Assembly (NCBI RefSeq): GCF_900604515.1
Contig: NZ_UWOS01000001.1
Coordinates: 806,001-870,000 of the forward strand
DNA from: Arcanobacterium ihumii
Lineage (GTDB): Bacteria > Actinomycetota > Actinomycetes > Actinomycetales > Actinomycetaceae
Length of the DNA: 64,000 nt
Direction: 5' to 3'
Within the stretch, counting starts at the first letter, position 1, and every line of letters begins with the position of its first letter. The translations under genes were made by a program, and so were the position numbers. Below the pieces are notes generated by a model, which was not told where the DNA came from, did no database searches, and saw nothing but the letters and a program-made list of their open reading frames with translations. Shown here piece after piece: positions 8,637 to 18,646 of the stretch.

Positions 8637-9128
8637 CTACAACTCAGCTATAGGCGGTGCTACCGACTTCACACGAACTTCGTGCACGAACCAGTCAATA
8701 AGTTGCTTACGTGTCTGCGCCTCGCACACGCCACCTACAACTTCAACCGTATGCGAAAGCCTTGCATCACGAAGTACATCGCGTACACTCCCCGCGGCAC
8801 CTGCTTTCTCATCCCACGCCCCAAAAACCACACGTGAGATTCGTGAATTAATGATCGCTCCGGCACACATCGTGCAGGGTTCCAAAGTCACTACCAAGGA
8901 GCATCCGCTCAGATTCCACGTGCCCATCACCTTCGCAGCTTCACGAAGAGCATTAACTTCGGCGTGACCTACCGGATCGTCGTCAACCTCGCGTGTGTTG
9001 AAACCTTCGCCGATAATCTCCCCGTTTTTACCGACGACGACGGCGCCCACGGGCACGTCACCAGCACAGCCAGCATGTTCCGCAAGCTCTATCGCTCGTT
9101 CCATGAGTTTGGATTCATTTTCAAACAT
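8637..9128 (-). CDS. tadA: tRNA adenosine(34) deaminase TadA
   Basis: TadA converts A34 to inosine in tRNA-Arg(ACG); that tRNA is encoded in this window at 26346-26418. The 163-residue protein has the cytidine-deaminase-fold zinc motifs [10 protein letters not shown] (zinc His and proton-shuttling Glu) and [10 protein letters not shown] (two zinc Cys). The ATG at 9128 lacks a Shine-Dalgarno but has TACCAT 6 nt upstream, indicating a leaderless mRNA. It is divergent from upp across a 50-bp gap. Confidence 0.93.
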   Translation of the reverse strand: MFENESKLMERAIELAEHAGCAGDVPVGAVVVGKNGEIIGEGFNTREVDDDPVGHAEVNALREAAKVMGTWNLSGCSLVVTLEPCTMCAGAIINSRISRVVFGAWDEKAGAAGSVRDVLRDARLSHTVEVVGGVCEAQTRKQLIDWFVHEVRVKSVAPPIAEL

Positions 9129-9134
9129 GTGTCT

Positions 9135-9140
9135 ATGGTA
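9135..9140 (-). promoter_or_regulatory. -10 box of leaderless tadA promoter
   Basis: TACCAT on the minus strand, 6 nt before the tadA ATG. Transcription would start at or next to the start codon. No good -35 hexamer is obvious. Confidence 0.5.
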
Positions 9141-9165
9141 TTACCCGAGAACACCTCAAACACGG

Positions 9166-9171
9166 TACATT
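9166..9171 (+). promoter_or_regulatory. -10 box of leaderless upp promoter
   Basis: TACATT lies 7 nt before the upp ATG at 9179. Together with the tadA -10 box it makes a compact divergent promoter pair in 50 bp. Confidence 0.5.
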
Positions 9172-9178
9172 TGGAAGT

Positions 9179-9817
9179 ATGAAACTTCAGGTTATCGATC
9201 ACCCTCTTGTCACCCATAAACTAACCGTTTTACGCGATGAAAATACACCGTCCCCGGTTTTTCGGCAGCTCGTTGAAGAGCTCATTATGTTGCTCGCTTA
9301 CGAATCAACTCGCAACGTCGCAATCACACCAAAGGCTATCAACACGCCTGTAGCACCAATGACGGCTGCGAAACTTTCGAAGCCACGCCCGATCGTCGTT
9401 CCGATTCTTCGTGCGGGTCTTGGCATGCTTGAGGGAATGACTCGCCTCATGCCAACAGCAGAGGTCGGCTTCCTTGGGCTGAAGCGTGACGAAGAAACAC
9501 TCGAGGCAATCACCTACGCTAACCGCCTACCTGATGACCTAACCGATCGTCAATGCTTCGTTCTTGATCCGATGCTCGCTACCGGTCACACGCTTATCGC
9601 AGCTATCGACTACCTCCTTGAGCGCGGAGCAAAGGACGTGACCGCAATTTGCATTCTTGCAGCTCCTGAAGGCCTCAAGACACTCGAAGACCATATCGGC
9701 GATCGTGGCGATGTCAAGATCATCGTTGCCGCCGTCGACGAAAAACTCAACGAAAAGGGATTCATCGTTCCTGGTCTTGGCGACGCTGGCGACCGTCTCT
9801 ACGGTGTCGTTGACTAG
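9179..9817 (+). CDS. upp: uracil phosphoribosyltransferase Upp
   Basis: Upp salvages uracil to UMP using PRPP. The 212-residue protein shows the PRPP-binding loop [11 protein letters not shown], the family segment [13 protein letters not shown], and a C-terminal [13 protein letters not shown] that forms the uracil site. Length and ends are normal. It appears to be transcribed from a leaderless promoter (TACATT at 9166-9171), although TGGAAG just before the ATG could serve as a weak ribosome binding site. Confidence 0.95.
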   Translation: MKLQVIDHPLVTHKLTVLRDENTPSPVFRQLVEELIMLLAYESTRNVAITPKAINTPVAPMTAAKLSKPRPIVVPILRAGLGMLEGMTRLMPTAEVGFLGLKRDEETLEAITYANRLPDDLTDRQCFVLDPMLATGHTLIAAIDYLLERGAKDVTAICILAAPEGLKTLEDHIGDRGDVKIIVAAVDEKLNEKGFIVPGLGDAGDRLYGVVD

Positions 9818-9895
9818 TCCAGTCAACTGCTCCATCTAGGGAGCTAAATTTTCTAACGACCACTTCCATTCCTAACTTAAAACGGAGATATCTAT

Positions 9896-10753
9896 ATGGG
9901 TAAGAAGAGCCGTCGCGCAAAAGAAAACAAGCCAAAGCGTGCCCGCGTGCAGTTTGTTGAGCGCCCATTCGAAGGACTACCTTTCGAAGCTGAGCTCGTA
10001 GCTATGAGTGAAATCATCCCTGCCGCTACACTCCCCGTTCGTACCACCGAAGAGCACGGCGCTGAAGAAATCCTACTGGTGACGATGTTGCCACAGATGG
10101 TTGGCGCTATTCGTCGCGCAGACGGAAAGCTACTCGTTGCAGCACAGACGGTAATGAGCTCTGGTGATGCCTCAACGGACATCGCAGATCGTATTCTGTG
10201 GGGTATTGAACTTGAGAACGGCGAAACCTTTAATCAGACCGAGCAGCCAGAACCAGGCTCACGCCTCCAAGATATTCTAGATTTAAGTTTCGAATCGAAG
10301 CTGACTCTTGAAGAAGACTTCGGTTTTTGGATCGACGAAGAAGAAGCGGCAAAGCCCGATGTTGCACAGGCAATTAGCCAGACCAAGGACCAGATCATCC
10401 CGACCGCTCAGGTTGAGGGTGTTGAAGGCGCTTACTGGACTCGTATGCAGCGCGAATTCGTTCGCTGGGTACGAACCGAGGACGAGGATGCTATCCTAAA
10501 TGCCCTCGCACGCCTCCAGACTCGTCGAGAACTTTCCTTCGATGACGCTCGCTTCGTTGGCGCATTCCGCGCACTTGGTCTATTGATCCCTGTATTCGAG
10601 CTCGAACCGGGCACCGAGGCTGACGAACTCGCGAAGCCAATGGCTGAGTTCAACAAGGTACTCACTGCTGAAATCGAGTCCACCCAACCTCTTACTCCGG
10701 AAGAACGGCGTGCAAAAGCTGGAATTGTTTCACGTCAGGTAACCCTGCGCTAA
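9896..10753 (+). CDS. DUF5926 family protein
   Basis: A 285-residue cytosolic protein. It begins MGKKSRRAKENKPKRARVQF, a strongly basic tail typical of the actinobacterial DUF5926 family, followed by an acidic, mixed alpha/beta body with no membrane segment. No catalytic motif is recognised and the function is unknown. The ATG is preceded by CGGAG. It is a single-gene unit closed by a strong terminator at 10783-10833. Family assignment rests on remembered resemblance of the N-terminus and overall length. Confidence 0.75.
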   Translation: MGKKSRRAKENKPKRARVQFVERPFEGLPFEAELVAMSEIIPAATLPVRTTEEHGAEEILLVTMLPQMVGAIRRADGKLLVAAQTVMSSGDASTDIADRILWGIELENGETFNQTEQPEPGSRLQDILDLSFESKLTLEEDFGFWIDEEEAAKPDVAQAISQTKDQIIPTAQVEGVEGAYWTRMQREFVRWVRTEDEDAILNALARLQTRRELSFDDARFVGAFRALGLLIPVFELEPGTEADELAKPMAEFNKVLTAEIESTQPLTPEERRAKAGIVSRQVTLR

Positions 10754-10782
10754 GTTCGGCTTCGTCGACTATCTGACTCAGG

Positions 10783-10833
10783 AAGTGGGTTTTTCAAGGG
10801 TGTTTCAAGCACCTTGAAAAACCCACTTTTTCG
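10783..10833 (+). terminator. intrinsic terminator after the DUF5926 gene
   Basis: A 17-bp stem (10783-10799 with 10812-10828) containing AAGTGGGTTTTTCAAGG is followed by TTTTCG. It closes the DUF5926 transcript. Confidence 0.85.
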
Positions 10834-10906
10834 TTGACGATCTGTGACCTTGCATTCTCAGTACGCGAAACTTTGCAAATATTCGGGAAAGTCTTTACAA
10901 AATCCG

Positions 10907-10912
10907 TATAAT
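10907..10912 (+). promoter_or_regulatory. -10 box of leaderless GT2 promoter
   Basis: A perfect TATAAT ends 7 nt before the GTG start at 10920, and no Shine-Dalgarno is present, so the mRNA probably begins with the start codon. Confidence 0.6.
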
Positions 10913-10919
10913 TTGAACC

Positions 10920-11702
10920 GTGAACGTACAAGAGAACCAACGCGTAGCCGTAGTCATCCCAGCTAAAGATGAGTCCGATCGAATCGGTGCCACGATTCGA
11001 GCCGCTTGGGCTCTCCCACGTGTGGACTTGGTGATCGTCGTCGACGATGGTTCCGAAGACGATACGCAGAAAGTCGCTCGCGCAGCAGGCGCGACCGTTG
11101 TACGCCATTCACACAATCGTGGCAAGGCATCCGCTATGGGAACCGGTGCGTCCGTAGCCGGTATGCGCGATGCCGAAGGTGTACCACCACGTGCACTACT
11201 GTTCCTTGATGCTGACTTAGGTGACTCCGCAGCAGAATGTGCACCGCTTATCACCCCGATTCTCGAAGGTAATGTGGACTGCACAATCGCCTATCTTCCG
11301 CCACAGGCAGGTGCAGGTGGTCATGGATTCGTAACCGGACTCGGACGAAAAGCAATCGAAAAGCTCACAGGATGGTCTCCACAGCAACCACTTTCCGGTC
11401 AACGATGTATCACTCGCGAAGCCTTCGACTCGGTCCAGCCGCTTGCAACCGGTTGGGGCGTAGAAGTTGGCATGACGATCGATCTACTAACCTCAGGTTT
11501 CACTGTTCAAGAAGTTCCGTGCAAGCTCAAGCATCGCGCGACAGCCAATGACCTTTCCGGCCAGATTCACCGCGCAATGCAGTACAAGGACGTGCTCCTT
11601 GCCGTCAACAGCCGGCGTCTTCGCCGCATTGGGGTAAATAAGTCTGAGCGGAATGCTGAATCAAGCGCACCAGGCGAGCCATATAACGCATATCGTCGCT
11701 AA
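10920..11702 (+). CDS. family 2 glycosyltransferase
   Basis: A 260-residue GT2 (GT-A fold) enzyme without membrane segments. It shows VVIPAKDESDRI at the nucleotide-binding N-terminus, VVDDGSEDDT, and the metal-binding LFLDADLGD. GTG at 10920 is the start, leaderless behind TATAAT. The donor and acceptor cannot be read from sequence; dolichyl-phosphate-mannose-synthase-like or glucosyl-phosphoglycerate-synthase-like enzymes have similar motifs. Its end overlaps by 4 bp the convergent gene for a large membrane protein, which could act in the same envelope pathway (inference). Confidence 0.82.
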   Translation: MNVQENQRVAVVIPAKDESDRIGATIRAAWALPRVDLVIVVDDGSEDDTQKVARAAGATVVRHSHNRGKASAMGTGASVAGMRDAEGVPPRALLFLDADLGDSAAECAPLITPILEGNVDCTIAYLPPQAGAGGHGFVTGLGRKAIEKLTGWSPQQPLSGQRCITREAFDSVQPLATGWGVEVGMTIDLLTSGFTVQEVPCKLKHRATANDLSGQIHRAMQYKDVLLAVNSRRLRRIGVNKSERNAESSAPGEPYNAYRR

Positions 11703-13969
11703 TTGTCGCTAATTTGCCTAGCGTTAATCTTAGCCGCTCCAAACCACAGCGGAAGCCCATATAAAACACCCATCATCGGTAGTACTAGACCAGAATCGTT
11801 GACCACTAGACCAACAAACACTAGCACCACCATGCCGATCAGAGCGATAACAATATCTGGTGGGAATACTTTGGGTGCAGGAACTGCTCCAGTATGCTCA
11901 CGCGTGAGATCCAAGATCTTGGAGCGCTTCTTAACAGCGATCCAGATTCCCATTGCAACGATCGGCAGCACGATGAGCCAAACAGCCAATGGCACAGATG
12001 TAATTAGCCAGTCGAACTTACGCGAAATTACAGAAAGCACATTGCCGGTCACGATAGAATCAAAGAATCTTCCTAGGTGAGACCAGTCTTCTTCGGGACG
12101 GTTCCAGTCGAGATAGGAAATTCCGATCATTCCACCAACTCCGAGCACGATGATAAGGAAAAGGTGAACGAACCCTAGCCTCTGTTCTGCGTGGAGGAAT
12201 AATACTGCCACAAACGCCATAAGAAGCGCTGGTGGACCGCCGAAATCTGCTCCGATGCTCGGGGACCCATCAATGATGACGGCGAACACCGCGAATAGGA
12301 AAATCGTCGCGTACCTCAGGTGGATAGGAGCAGACTTCTTCCTCAGCAGATTAAGGACCACACCGAGCGCAAATAACGTAGACGTCGCAAACACTACGAA
12401 TGGGGCATTACTGATTCCATAGAAACGTCCACCAGACTGTGGCTGGTCACCCATGATCGAAGAAAAATGCAACGAGGATCCTAACGCAGCGTCGAGTGAA
12501 AGAACTAGCATCGTTAAAGTGGCAATAAACAGCGCTCCCGCCAGATGATTGAAAATCGTCAATCGGGAAGCAACCCCCGCTAGTGCCATAGCCACAAGAA
12601 AAACACACCCAAGAAGTGCAAAGTTCGCATAGGGAAGCTGCCACCACGGAATCAAGTTGAGTAAAAACGTAGAAACAGGAAGAGCCGCAGCAAAGAATAA
12701 GGCGAATACAGTTAGAGAGTTCCAGCGACGTCGTCGGTATTCCACAAACGCTACAACTAGTGCCGAAAGCGCAAACAGCGCGAAGATAATATAAAACGGT
12801 CCCACAGCTGGACGAGCAGAAACTGCTCGTTGTTCAACGTCGGTTAGATATGTAATTCGTTCTTGCGCGGATCGCTCATCAAGCGAAAACCACATCGGAC
12901 TACCCGTGATTCCCTTTCCATAGGGGATATTCAACAGCTTTTCAAGGGTAGGGAGAAGATCCGTGAGCTGCACAATTCCTAGCTGGCGAGTTGACCCGGT
13001 ATTAGCGAGCGCACCAACATCGCTCTCTTTCGTTGCCGCTGTTCGAACTGCAAAATACTGCATGCGCGCGGTCAACTGATCGGAATCCGCAACGGAAGCC
13101 AACACCACGGTAGTATTCGGATCGAGTTGAGATAGGATCTCACCCAGGCGCGCGTCAATACCTTTTACCTGGTTAATTAAATCTTCAGGCGCTTTTGGAG
13201 CCGGCATAAACGCTGCTTTAAATTCGGAGCCTGCGAGCGCTCCTTCTTTCTGCCCGAGTGGCCAATTTGGATGACGCGCCGCACCTAGATCAACGACGGT
13301 CATATCGTGGTTTTTTACTATCGAACCAATATTTGACAGGTCGGAAAAATATTCACCTGGAATCGATCCACTTTCGTCCGCAACCGCTAGTGCCGCCCCA
13401 GAACCAACAGCAGCGACTTTCTTTTTTGCCTCATACAACTGCCTTCCAAGCAATCCCAGCTGAGGTTTATATGCATTGGAGGCATTCGCATCGTTAAAAG
13501 TTTGCCAGTTCGCAATCCTTGTTCCTCCATTGGAAGCAATAACTGCTGGCATCTGTGCACATGAACCACCTGGTCCATCTGGCGAGGCAGTTCTAAGACC
13601 GGTGTTGATCATCAACCACCCCGCATCGGGGCACGTTGTTGTATCAAGTGTTCGAACGACGAGGTTCGCGCTTGCCGCCTCCTGAGCGAAAGCAGCTAGG
13701 TGCGGAGTTGTTTGTGGATCGACGTGATTCCATTGAACTCCCGAAAAGCCGATCACAACCACGGGATTCGTCCAAGGCTTATCCTCTGGTGCGGATGGAT
13801 GAAAATTACGAATCTCTGGGCTCGGCCGCAAGAGCGAAGTCAATAATATCGCGCACATACCCAAGGCAATCACAATCACCACAAAGGAAGGTGACTTGCG
13901 GATGTTCGAAATAAATTGGCTCACGTGCGGATAACTCTTCTTTACTTTCTGGAACTGCAGTGTCTGCAT
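11699..13969 (-). CDS. large membrane protein with phosphatase-like ectodomain (paralog 1)
   Basis: About 756 residues. An N-terminal membrane anchor is followed by an extracytoplasmic domain resembling the alkaline phosphatase/phosphodiesterase fold: VVVIGFSGVQWNHVDP, then TTPHLAAFAQEAA and TTTCPDAGWLMINTG. The C-terminal half has many hydrophobic segments with FYGISNAPF, SIGADFGGPPALL and VVNDSGLVLP. The first metal-ligand Asp of the fold is Ser here and no DHG motif is seen, so the domain may be catalytically altered. A paralog lies at 18647-21172. The start is uncertain: ATG 13969 is chosen; the frame is open to 14035. Function unknown; envelope polymer or lipid modification is inference. 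Confidence 0.7.
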   Translation of the reverse strand: MQTLQFQKVKKSYPHVSQFISNIRKSPSFVVIVIALGMCAILLTSLLRPSPEIRNFHPSAPEDKPWTNPVVVIGFSGVQWNHVDPQTTPHLAAFAQEAASANLVVRTLDTTTCPDAGWLMINTGLRTASPDGPGGSCAQMPAVIASNGGTRIANWQTFNDANASNAYKPQLGLLGRQLYEAKKKVAAVGSGAALAVADESGSIPGEYFSDLSNIGSIVKNHDMTVVDLGAARHPNWPLGQKEGALAGSEFKAAFMPAPKAPEDLINQVKGIDARLGEILSQLDPNTTVVLASVADSDQLTARMQYFAVRTAATKESDVGALANTGSTRQLGIVQLTDLLPTLEKLLNIPYGKGITGSPMWFSLDERSAQERITYLTDVEQRAVSARPAVGPFYIIFALFALSALVVAFVEYRRRRWNSLTVFALFFAAALPVSTFLLNLIPWWQLPYANFALLGCVFLVAMALAGVASRLTIFNHLAGALFIATLTMLVLSLDAALGSSLHFSSIMGDQPQSGGRFYGISNAPFVVFATSTLFALGVVLNLLRKKSAPIHLRYATIFLFAVFAVIIDGSPSIGADFGGPPALLMAFVAVLFLHAEQRLGFVHLFLIIVLGVGGMIGISYLDWNRPEEDWSHLGRFFDSIVTGNVLSVISRKFDWLITSVPLAVWLIVLPIVAMGIWIAVKKRSKILDLTREHTGAVPAPKVFPPDIVIALIGMVVLVFVGLVVNDSGLVLPMMGVLYGLPLWFGAAKINARQISDN

Positions 13970-14170
13970 GGAACAACACCATCTTAAAGTAAGTAACCCG
14001 TAAATTTGTGTAGCGCATGAAAACACGAGATCCAACGCTGATTAAACCACTAATGAAAATCAGGCTCCAGAATCCAGAATACCTACCAAAGACCATCAAA
14101 ACTCGGAACATCCAGAAAAGCATAGGCTAAAGCGGTTAGGATCATCGATGATGACGATTAAGGAGGCCCA

Positions 14171-15142
14171 ATGACAATTGATAATGCACAGTCCGCCCAG
14201 GAGCAACTTCGATTTTCCTTTCTCGGGCCCCGTGGCACCTTCTGCCAACAGGCACTGAACACAATCGCTTCCGAAGATGAAGCCATACATATTCCAGCTA
14301 TCGATGCACCTCGTGCTATCAAAATGGTGAGGGATAGGAAAGCTGATTTCGCCGTCGTCCCTATTGAAAACTCGGTCGAGGGTGGCATCAATGCTACTCT
14401 CGACTCGCTGGCCAAGAGCTCAGACCTTATCATCACTGCAGAAGTCCTAGTCAAAATTTCCTTTGTGCTAGCGGTCCGACCAGGCACTAAAATGGAACAA
14501 ATCCACAGGCTGTCCACCCACCACGCCGCCTGGACACAGTGCCGTAACTGGTTGATGGAAAACCTTCCCAACGTTATCCATCTCCCTGCCACTTCTACAG
14601 CCGCGGGAGCGGAGGGCCTCACCAAACCTTATGACGACGCCGGATACGAAGCCACACTAGTATCTCCTCTAGCCGCAGAACAGTATGGTTTAGAGGTTCT
14701 GAGGAGCGACGTTGCTGATAATCCCGATGCCGTGACGCGATTCGTTATGATCGGGGCAGCTGGCGTAGTTCCAGAACGAACCGGCGCTGATAAGACGACG
14801 CTGATGGTGCAACTTCCTGCCGAAGAATCGGGTGCCTTACTCGCCATGTTGGAACAGTTCGCGGCGCGCGGAGTGAACTTGACGCGCATTGAGTCGCGAC
14901 CACTCGGTGATTCCTTGGGACGCTACACCTTTTCGATCGACGCCGAAGGCCATATTTTCGATGAACGCATCCAGTCAACATTAATTGCGTTGCACCGCGT
15001 GAGCCCGCGGGTAACATTCTTAGGATCGTATCCATCAGCAGATAAAATTGCGATCAAATTGGAGGCAGGAACTGCTGATTCTGATTTCACTGCTGCCCGT
15101 GCCTGGGTTAATAGCCTGGTTAAAAGGTCGAACGGAAACTAG
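14171..15142 (+). CDS. pheA: prephenate dehydratase PheA
   Basis: PheA converts prephenate to phenylpyruvate in phenylalanine synthesis. The 323-residue protein has the catalytic domain with FLGPRGTFCQQAL, VPIENSVEGG and the conserved TRF in AVTRFVMIG. A C-terminal ACT domain (GALLAMLEQFAARGVNLTRI, then ESRPLG) is the site of Phe feedback regulation in this family. AGGAGG at 14160-14165 sets the start. There is no chorismate mutase domain fused, as usual in actinobacteria. Confidence 0.95.
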   Translation: MTIDNAQSAQEQLRFSFLGPRGTFCQQALNTIASEDEAIHIPAIDAPRAIKMVRDRKADFAVVPIENSVEGGINATLDSLAKSSDLIITAEVLVKISFVLAVRPGTKMEQIHRLSTHHAAWTQCRNWLMENLPNVIHLPATSTAAGAEGLTKPYDDAGYEATLVSPLAAEQYGLEVLRSDVADNPDAVTRFVMIGAAGVVPERTGADKTTLMVQLPAEESGALLAMLEQFAARGVNLTRIESRPLGDSLGRYTFSIDAEGHIFDERIQSTLIALHRVSPRVTFLGSYPSADKIAIKLEAGTADSDFTAARAWVNSLVKRSNGN

Positions 15143-15148
15143 ATAGAT

Positions 15149-16336
15149 TCAGCTTCTAACGCGAATCTGAAGAGCTCCCCGCAAAACTTCCACATCAAAA
15201 TGCTGGACACAACCGATTACATCGCCGTCGAGCTGAAGTTGTTGAGGCTCTTCCAACTCAATATGACATTCGCGGAAGCGGCGCGTTGAAATCTCTCCAG
15301 CCACAATGTTTTGGCTGATGACGTCACGCGGTTGAAAGCCAACTCCCTTGAGCACAACGCGCCGAACCAAGTCCAGCCAACCGAGAATCCCGCCGCGTAC
15401 ATCAAGAACTGCCAGGTCGAGCCACTGGTCGGCCGGATCTGTTGACGGATCTAGCACGATACCACCAGTGAGCTCGCCGCAGTTGAGAAACATGATTGAA
15501 CGTGCTTCCACATCCGCGAAGCGTTCACCCGATGAGACTCTAAGCTTTGCTTTGAGTTTCGGAGCAAATAGGTTTGGACCGGCTGCCTGCACGTACGCTA
15601 ACCAACCAATTTTCTTTTTAAGGTTTGAATTTGTGGAATCCATGATGTCGGCATCAAACCCAACTCCACCCATCACCATAAACGTATGTGATCCTCTAGC
15701 GATTTCTTGCCCCGAACCAACTCCACACCCCTCAGATTCATGGGAAGCGCCAGTTTCGGTTGCATCGTTTCCTGCGCTAGGTTCCTGGACATCAATCCGT
15801 CCAACATCGAATTTCTTGTCTACGCCCATAATTGCGATCTGAGCCAAATCTTTGATTGACCCCAAGGGAAGGTCTAGGTTCCTTGCTAGTAAATTCCCTG
15901 TTCCCACCGGAATAAGCCCCATCGGGGTCGAAGTTCCAGCCACCGCTTGGGCCACAAGCCGCACGGTTCCATCTCCACCGGCAGCAATAACGACGCAAGC
16001 TCGCATTTCTAAGGCACGTTTGGCTTGGCCCTCGCCCGGATCGTCTTCCGTCGTCTTAATCCACACTGGTTCAGGCAATCTAGCTGCTTGAGCAGCTTTC
16101 ATTAGTTCTTTACGAATCAACTTCCAATCGGCGGTCTTACTAGGGTTATAGATGACGCACGGCGGTCCATCGAGAACTGGTATGTCGTCGTCTTCATAGG
16201 AAAGGACTGCATGTGAATTGCTTGAATAAACAAATTTCCGTTGCTTAACCTGTATAAATAAAAGGACACAACCAAGGCAAACCGCGATAAACGCAAGGAC
16301 TAACGCGACGATGGAAACAGTTAATGCAGCATTCAT
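15149..16336 (-). CDS. diacylglycerol kinase-family lipid kinase
   Basis: A 395-residue protein with one N-terminal membrane segment (about residues 5-27) and a DAGK catalytic domain. IAAGGDGTVR is the nucleotide-binding signature; LIPVGTGNLLARNLDLP and VGFDADIMDSTN are typical downstream motifs. Such enzymes phosphorylate diacylglycerol, sphingoid or undecaprenol-type lipids; the substrate is not readable here. An insert with low-complexity residues (about 205-230) precedes the second motif. The ATG at 16336 has TACTGT 7 nt upstream and is preferred over in-frame starts up to 16414. Confidence 0.85.
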   Translation of the reverse strand: MNAALTVSIVALVLAFIAVCLGCVLLFIQVKQRKFVYSSNSHAVLSYEDDDIPVLDGPPCVIYNPSKTADWKLIRKELMKAAQAARLPEPVWIKTTEDDPGEGQAKRALEMRACVVIAAGGDGTVRLVAQAVAGTSTPMGLIPVGTGNLLARNLDLPLGSIKDLAQIAIMGVDKKFDVGRIDVQEPSAGNDATETGASHESEGCGVGSGQEIARGSHTFMVMGGVGFDADIMDSTNSNLKKKIGWLAYVQAAGPNLFAPKLKAKLRVSSGERFADVEARSIMFLNCGELTGGIVLDPSTDPADQWLDLAVLDVRGGILGWLDLVRRVVLKGVGFQPRDVISQNIVAGEISTRRFRECHIELEEPQQLQLDGDVIGCVQHFDVEVLRGALQIRVRS

Positions 16337-16343
16337 AGTCACA

Positions 16344-16349
16344 ACAGTA
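16344..16349 (-). promoter_or_regulatory. -10 box of leaderless lipid kinase promoter
   Basis: TACTGT on the minus strand, 7 nt before the ATG at 16336. It is divergent from the serS promoter. Confidence 0.45.
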
Positions 16350-16424
16350 CGTGACTGAAGCATTCGACGCAGTGTAATTGTGAACAATCGGCGCGCAAAT
16401 TCGCATGACGTCACCGGTAGCGCA

Positions 16425-16430
16425 TATCCT
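16425..16430 (+). promoter_or_regulatory. -10 box of leaderless serS promoter
   Basis: TATCCT lies 6 nt before the serS ATG at 16437; no Shine-Dalgarno is present. Confidence 0.5.
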
Positions 16431-16436
16431 TATTAC

Positions 16437-17714
16437 ATGATCGACATCCGTATTATTCGTGAAAATCCTGAGGCTGTACGTGCCTCGCAACGTGCTCGTG
16501 GCGCAGATGAAACCGTAATAGATCTCATTTTGGACGCTGACGAAAAGCGCCGCAAAGCGCTTCAAGCTTTCGAAGATTTACGTTCAGAACAGAAATCTCT
16601 TTCACGAACAATCGGAAAGGCCTCTCCTGAGGATCGCCCATCGATTTTAGCTCAGGCAAAGGAGCTCTCAGATCAAGTTAAGGTACTTGAAGGTGAATCT
16701 AATGCCGCCGACCAAACATTCACCGAGGCCATGTTAAAGCTTCCTAACCTGATTGAAGACGGCGTTCCTTCCGGTGGCGAAGACGATTACGTTGTTCTCA
16801 AACATGTGGGTGAACCTCGTGATTTCACAGCTGAAGGCTTCGATCCGAAGGATCACCTCGATATCGCCGAAGGCATCGACGCCGTGGACATGGCTCGCGG
16901 GACCAAGGTTTCAGGATCGCGTTTCTACTATCTCAAAGGCACAGGCGCACGTCTGGAACTCGCACTTCTTACTGCAGCTGCCGATCAAGCTGAGAAGTAC
17001 GGTTTTACCTTGCTCACTACACCAACTTTAGTTAACCCAGATATCATGGGCGGAACCGGATTCTTGGGCGCCCATGCGGATGAAATTTACTACCTCCCAG
17101 CTGACGACCTCTACCTCACCGGCACTTCCGAAGTAGCGCTTGCCGGCTTCCACAAAGATGAAATCGTCGATCTTTCCAATGGTCCGTTGCGCTACGCTGG
17201 ATGGTCCACCTGTTACCGCCGCGAAGCTGGTTCATACGGAAAGGATACCCGCGGAATTATCCGCGTTCATCAGTTCAATAAAGTTGAGATGTTCTCCTAC
17301 TGTGATCCTGCCGATGCGCGTGAAGAACACCAGCGTTTCCTTGCTTGGGAAGAAGAGATGATCGGAAAGGCAGAATTACCTTATCGAGTTATCAACACTG
17401 CAGCCGGCGACCTTGGCTCATCCGCGGCTCAAAAGTTCGATTGTGAAGCGTGGCTACCAACTCAGAACCGCTACATGGAAGTCACTTCTACCTCGAACTG
17501 CACTACATTCCAGGCACGTCGTTTGAACACCCGTTACCGCACCGAAAATGGTACCTCCGCCGTCGCTACCTTGAACGGCACCTTGGCAACCACGCGCTGG
17601 CTGGTAGCTATGTTTGAAAACCACCAACAGGCTGACGGTTCACTTTATATCCCAGAAGCTTTGCGCCCATATATGGGTGGCCGTGAAGTAATTGAGCCGA
17701 TAGCTACAAAGTGA
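16437..17714 (+). CDS. serS: seryl-tRNA synthetase SerS
   Basis: SerS charges tRNA-Ser; three tRNA-Ser genes lie in this window. The 425-residue protein starts [15 protein letters not shown], followed by the long coiled-coil arm (about 30-105) that grips the variable arm of tRNA-Ser. Class II motifs are visible: motif 2 [22 protein letters not shown] and motif 3 with [21 protein letters not shown] 16437 matches the family N-terminus; the frame continues upstream but is not family-like. The stop overlaps the next gene's GTG by 4 bp. Confidence 0.96.
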   Translation: MIDIRIIRENPEAVRASQRARGADETVIDLILDADEKRRKALQAFEDLRSEQKSLSRTIGKASPEDRPSILAQAKELSDQVKVLEGESNAADQTFTEAMLKLPNLIEDGVPSGGEDDYVVLKHVGEPRDFTAEGFDPKDHLDIAEGIDAVDMARGTKVSGSRFYYLKGTGARLELALLTAAADQAEKYGFTLLTTPTLVNPDIMGGTGFLGAHADEIYYLPADDLYLTGTSEVALAGFHKDEIVDLSNGPLRYAGWSTCYRREAGSYGKDTRGIIRVHQFNKVEMFSYCDPADAREEHQRFLAWEEEMIGKAELPYRVINTAAGDLGSSAAQKFDCEAWLPTQNRYMEVTSTSNCTTFQARRLNTRYRTENGTSAVATLNGTLATTRWLVAMFENHQQADGSLYIPEALRPYMGGREVIEPIATK

Positions 17715-18631
17715 ATATAGCGCAGTCTAGCTTCCACGTCCCTGCCACACCGTGGCAGGGTGCCGTTGTGGATGCTTCGCTACCGGCCGCCGGCCCCGAG
17801 CTCTTAGTAGCTCTTGATATCGACGGCACAATTCTTCACCACAACACTTCACTGTCTCCTCGAGTGAAAAAAGCTATTTTGACTCATCTTGAAGTCGGAA
17901 CCCACGTGGTTATCGCTACGGGACGTGGTATTTCTGGTGCTCAGATCGCTATGCAACAACTCGATTACGATCACGGATACGCGGTTTGCTCTAACGGCGC
18001 AATCATGTTGAGTGTTGGGGACATAACCCCTCCCGTACCGGTAACTCCGGTTGCCGACGCCGTATGCGAACCTTTCCCCCAAGTGTCATTGATCGGATCC
18101 AACACCTTTGACCCATCCCATGAGATCGATGTCATTGCTAAAGCTTTACCCGAGGCAATTATGGCTGTGGAAACACTAGATCAAGTTCGCAAAATTACGG
18201 ATGAATTTCCACCTGGCGAACTCACGGGTGATTCACGAATCGTTCCGGTATCTGAGCTCTCTGATCACGCCGCTACACGACTCACGGTTCGCGCCCCTCA
18301 CCTCACAGCAACTGAGCTCCTTGAAGCAGTTAATAATCTGGGCTTACATGGCGTTGAATACGCGGTGGGATGGTCGGCATGGATGGATGTTGCACCTGAA
18401 GGGATTTCGAAAGCTGTTGGCTTAGAGCAGGTTCGGAAACTGCTCGGGGTTTCTTCAACTGCAACGGTCGCCGTTGGTGATTCTGGAAACGATTGCGAAA
18501 TGCTGGCCTGGGCTCACCTAGGTATTGCGATGGGAAATTCACCCGATTACGTAGCTTCCTACGCTAAAGCAAAAACCGAGGATGTGGCTATGGACGGTTG
18601 TGCGCTCATTCTCGAAGCCTTGCTGGATTAG
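17711..18631 (+). CDS. HAD-superfamily (Cof-type) phosphatase
   Basis: A 306-residue HAD hydrolase of the Cof/YidA type (C2 cap). Motif I is ALDIDGTIL with both catalytic Asp, motif II VIATGRG, and motif [13 protein letters not shown]; a Lys in the ISKAVGL segment is motif III. Substrates are usually sugar phosphates or FMN-like phosphates, not predictable here. GTG at 17711 overlaps the serS stop by 4 bp, so it is translated by coupling from the serS mRNA. Confidence 0.88.
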   Translation: MNIAQSSFHVPATPWQGAVVDASLPAAGPELLVALDIDGTILHHNTSLSPRVKKAILTHLEVGTHVVIATGRGISGAQIAMQQLDYDHGYAVCSNGAIMLSVGDITPPVPVTPVADAVCEPFPQVSLIGSNTFDPSHEIDVIAKALPEAIMAVETLDQVRKITDEFPPGELTGDSRIVPVSELSDHAATRLTVRAPHLTATELLEAVNNLGLHGVEYAVGWSAWMDVAPEGISKAVGLEQVRKLLGVSSTATVAVGDSGNDCEMLAWAHLGIAMGNSPDYVASYAKAKTEDVAMDGCALILEALLD

Positions 18632-18646
18632 TTTGTTGGACTAGCT

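Noticed and set aside
8366-8653. Plus-strand open frame of 95 codons
   Set aside because: It is antisense to tRNA-Ser(CGA) and its terminator.
13806-14123. Minus-strand open frame of 105 codons upstream of and overlapping the membrane protein gene
   Set aside because: It has a hydrophobic N-terminus but shares about 160 bp with the N-terminal coding part of the paralog 1 gene in another frame, and no family resemblance or clear ribosome binding site is seen.
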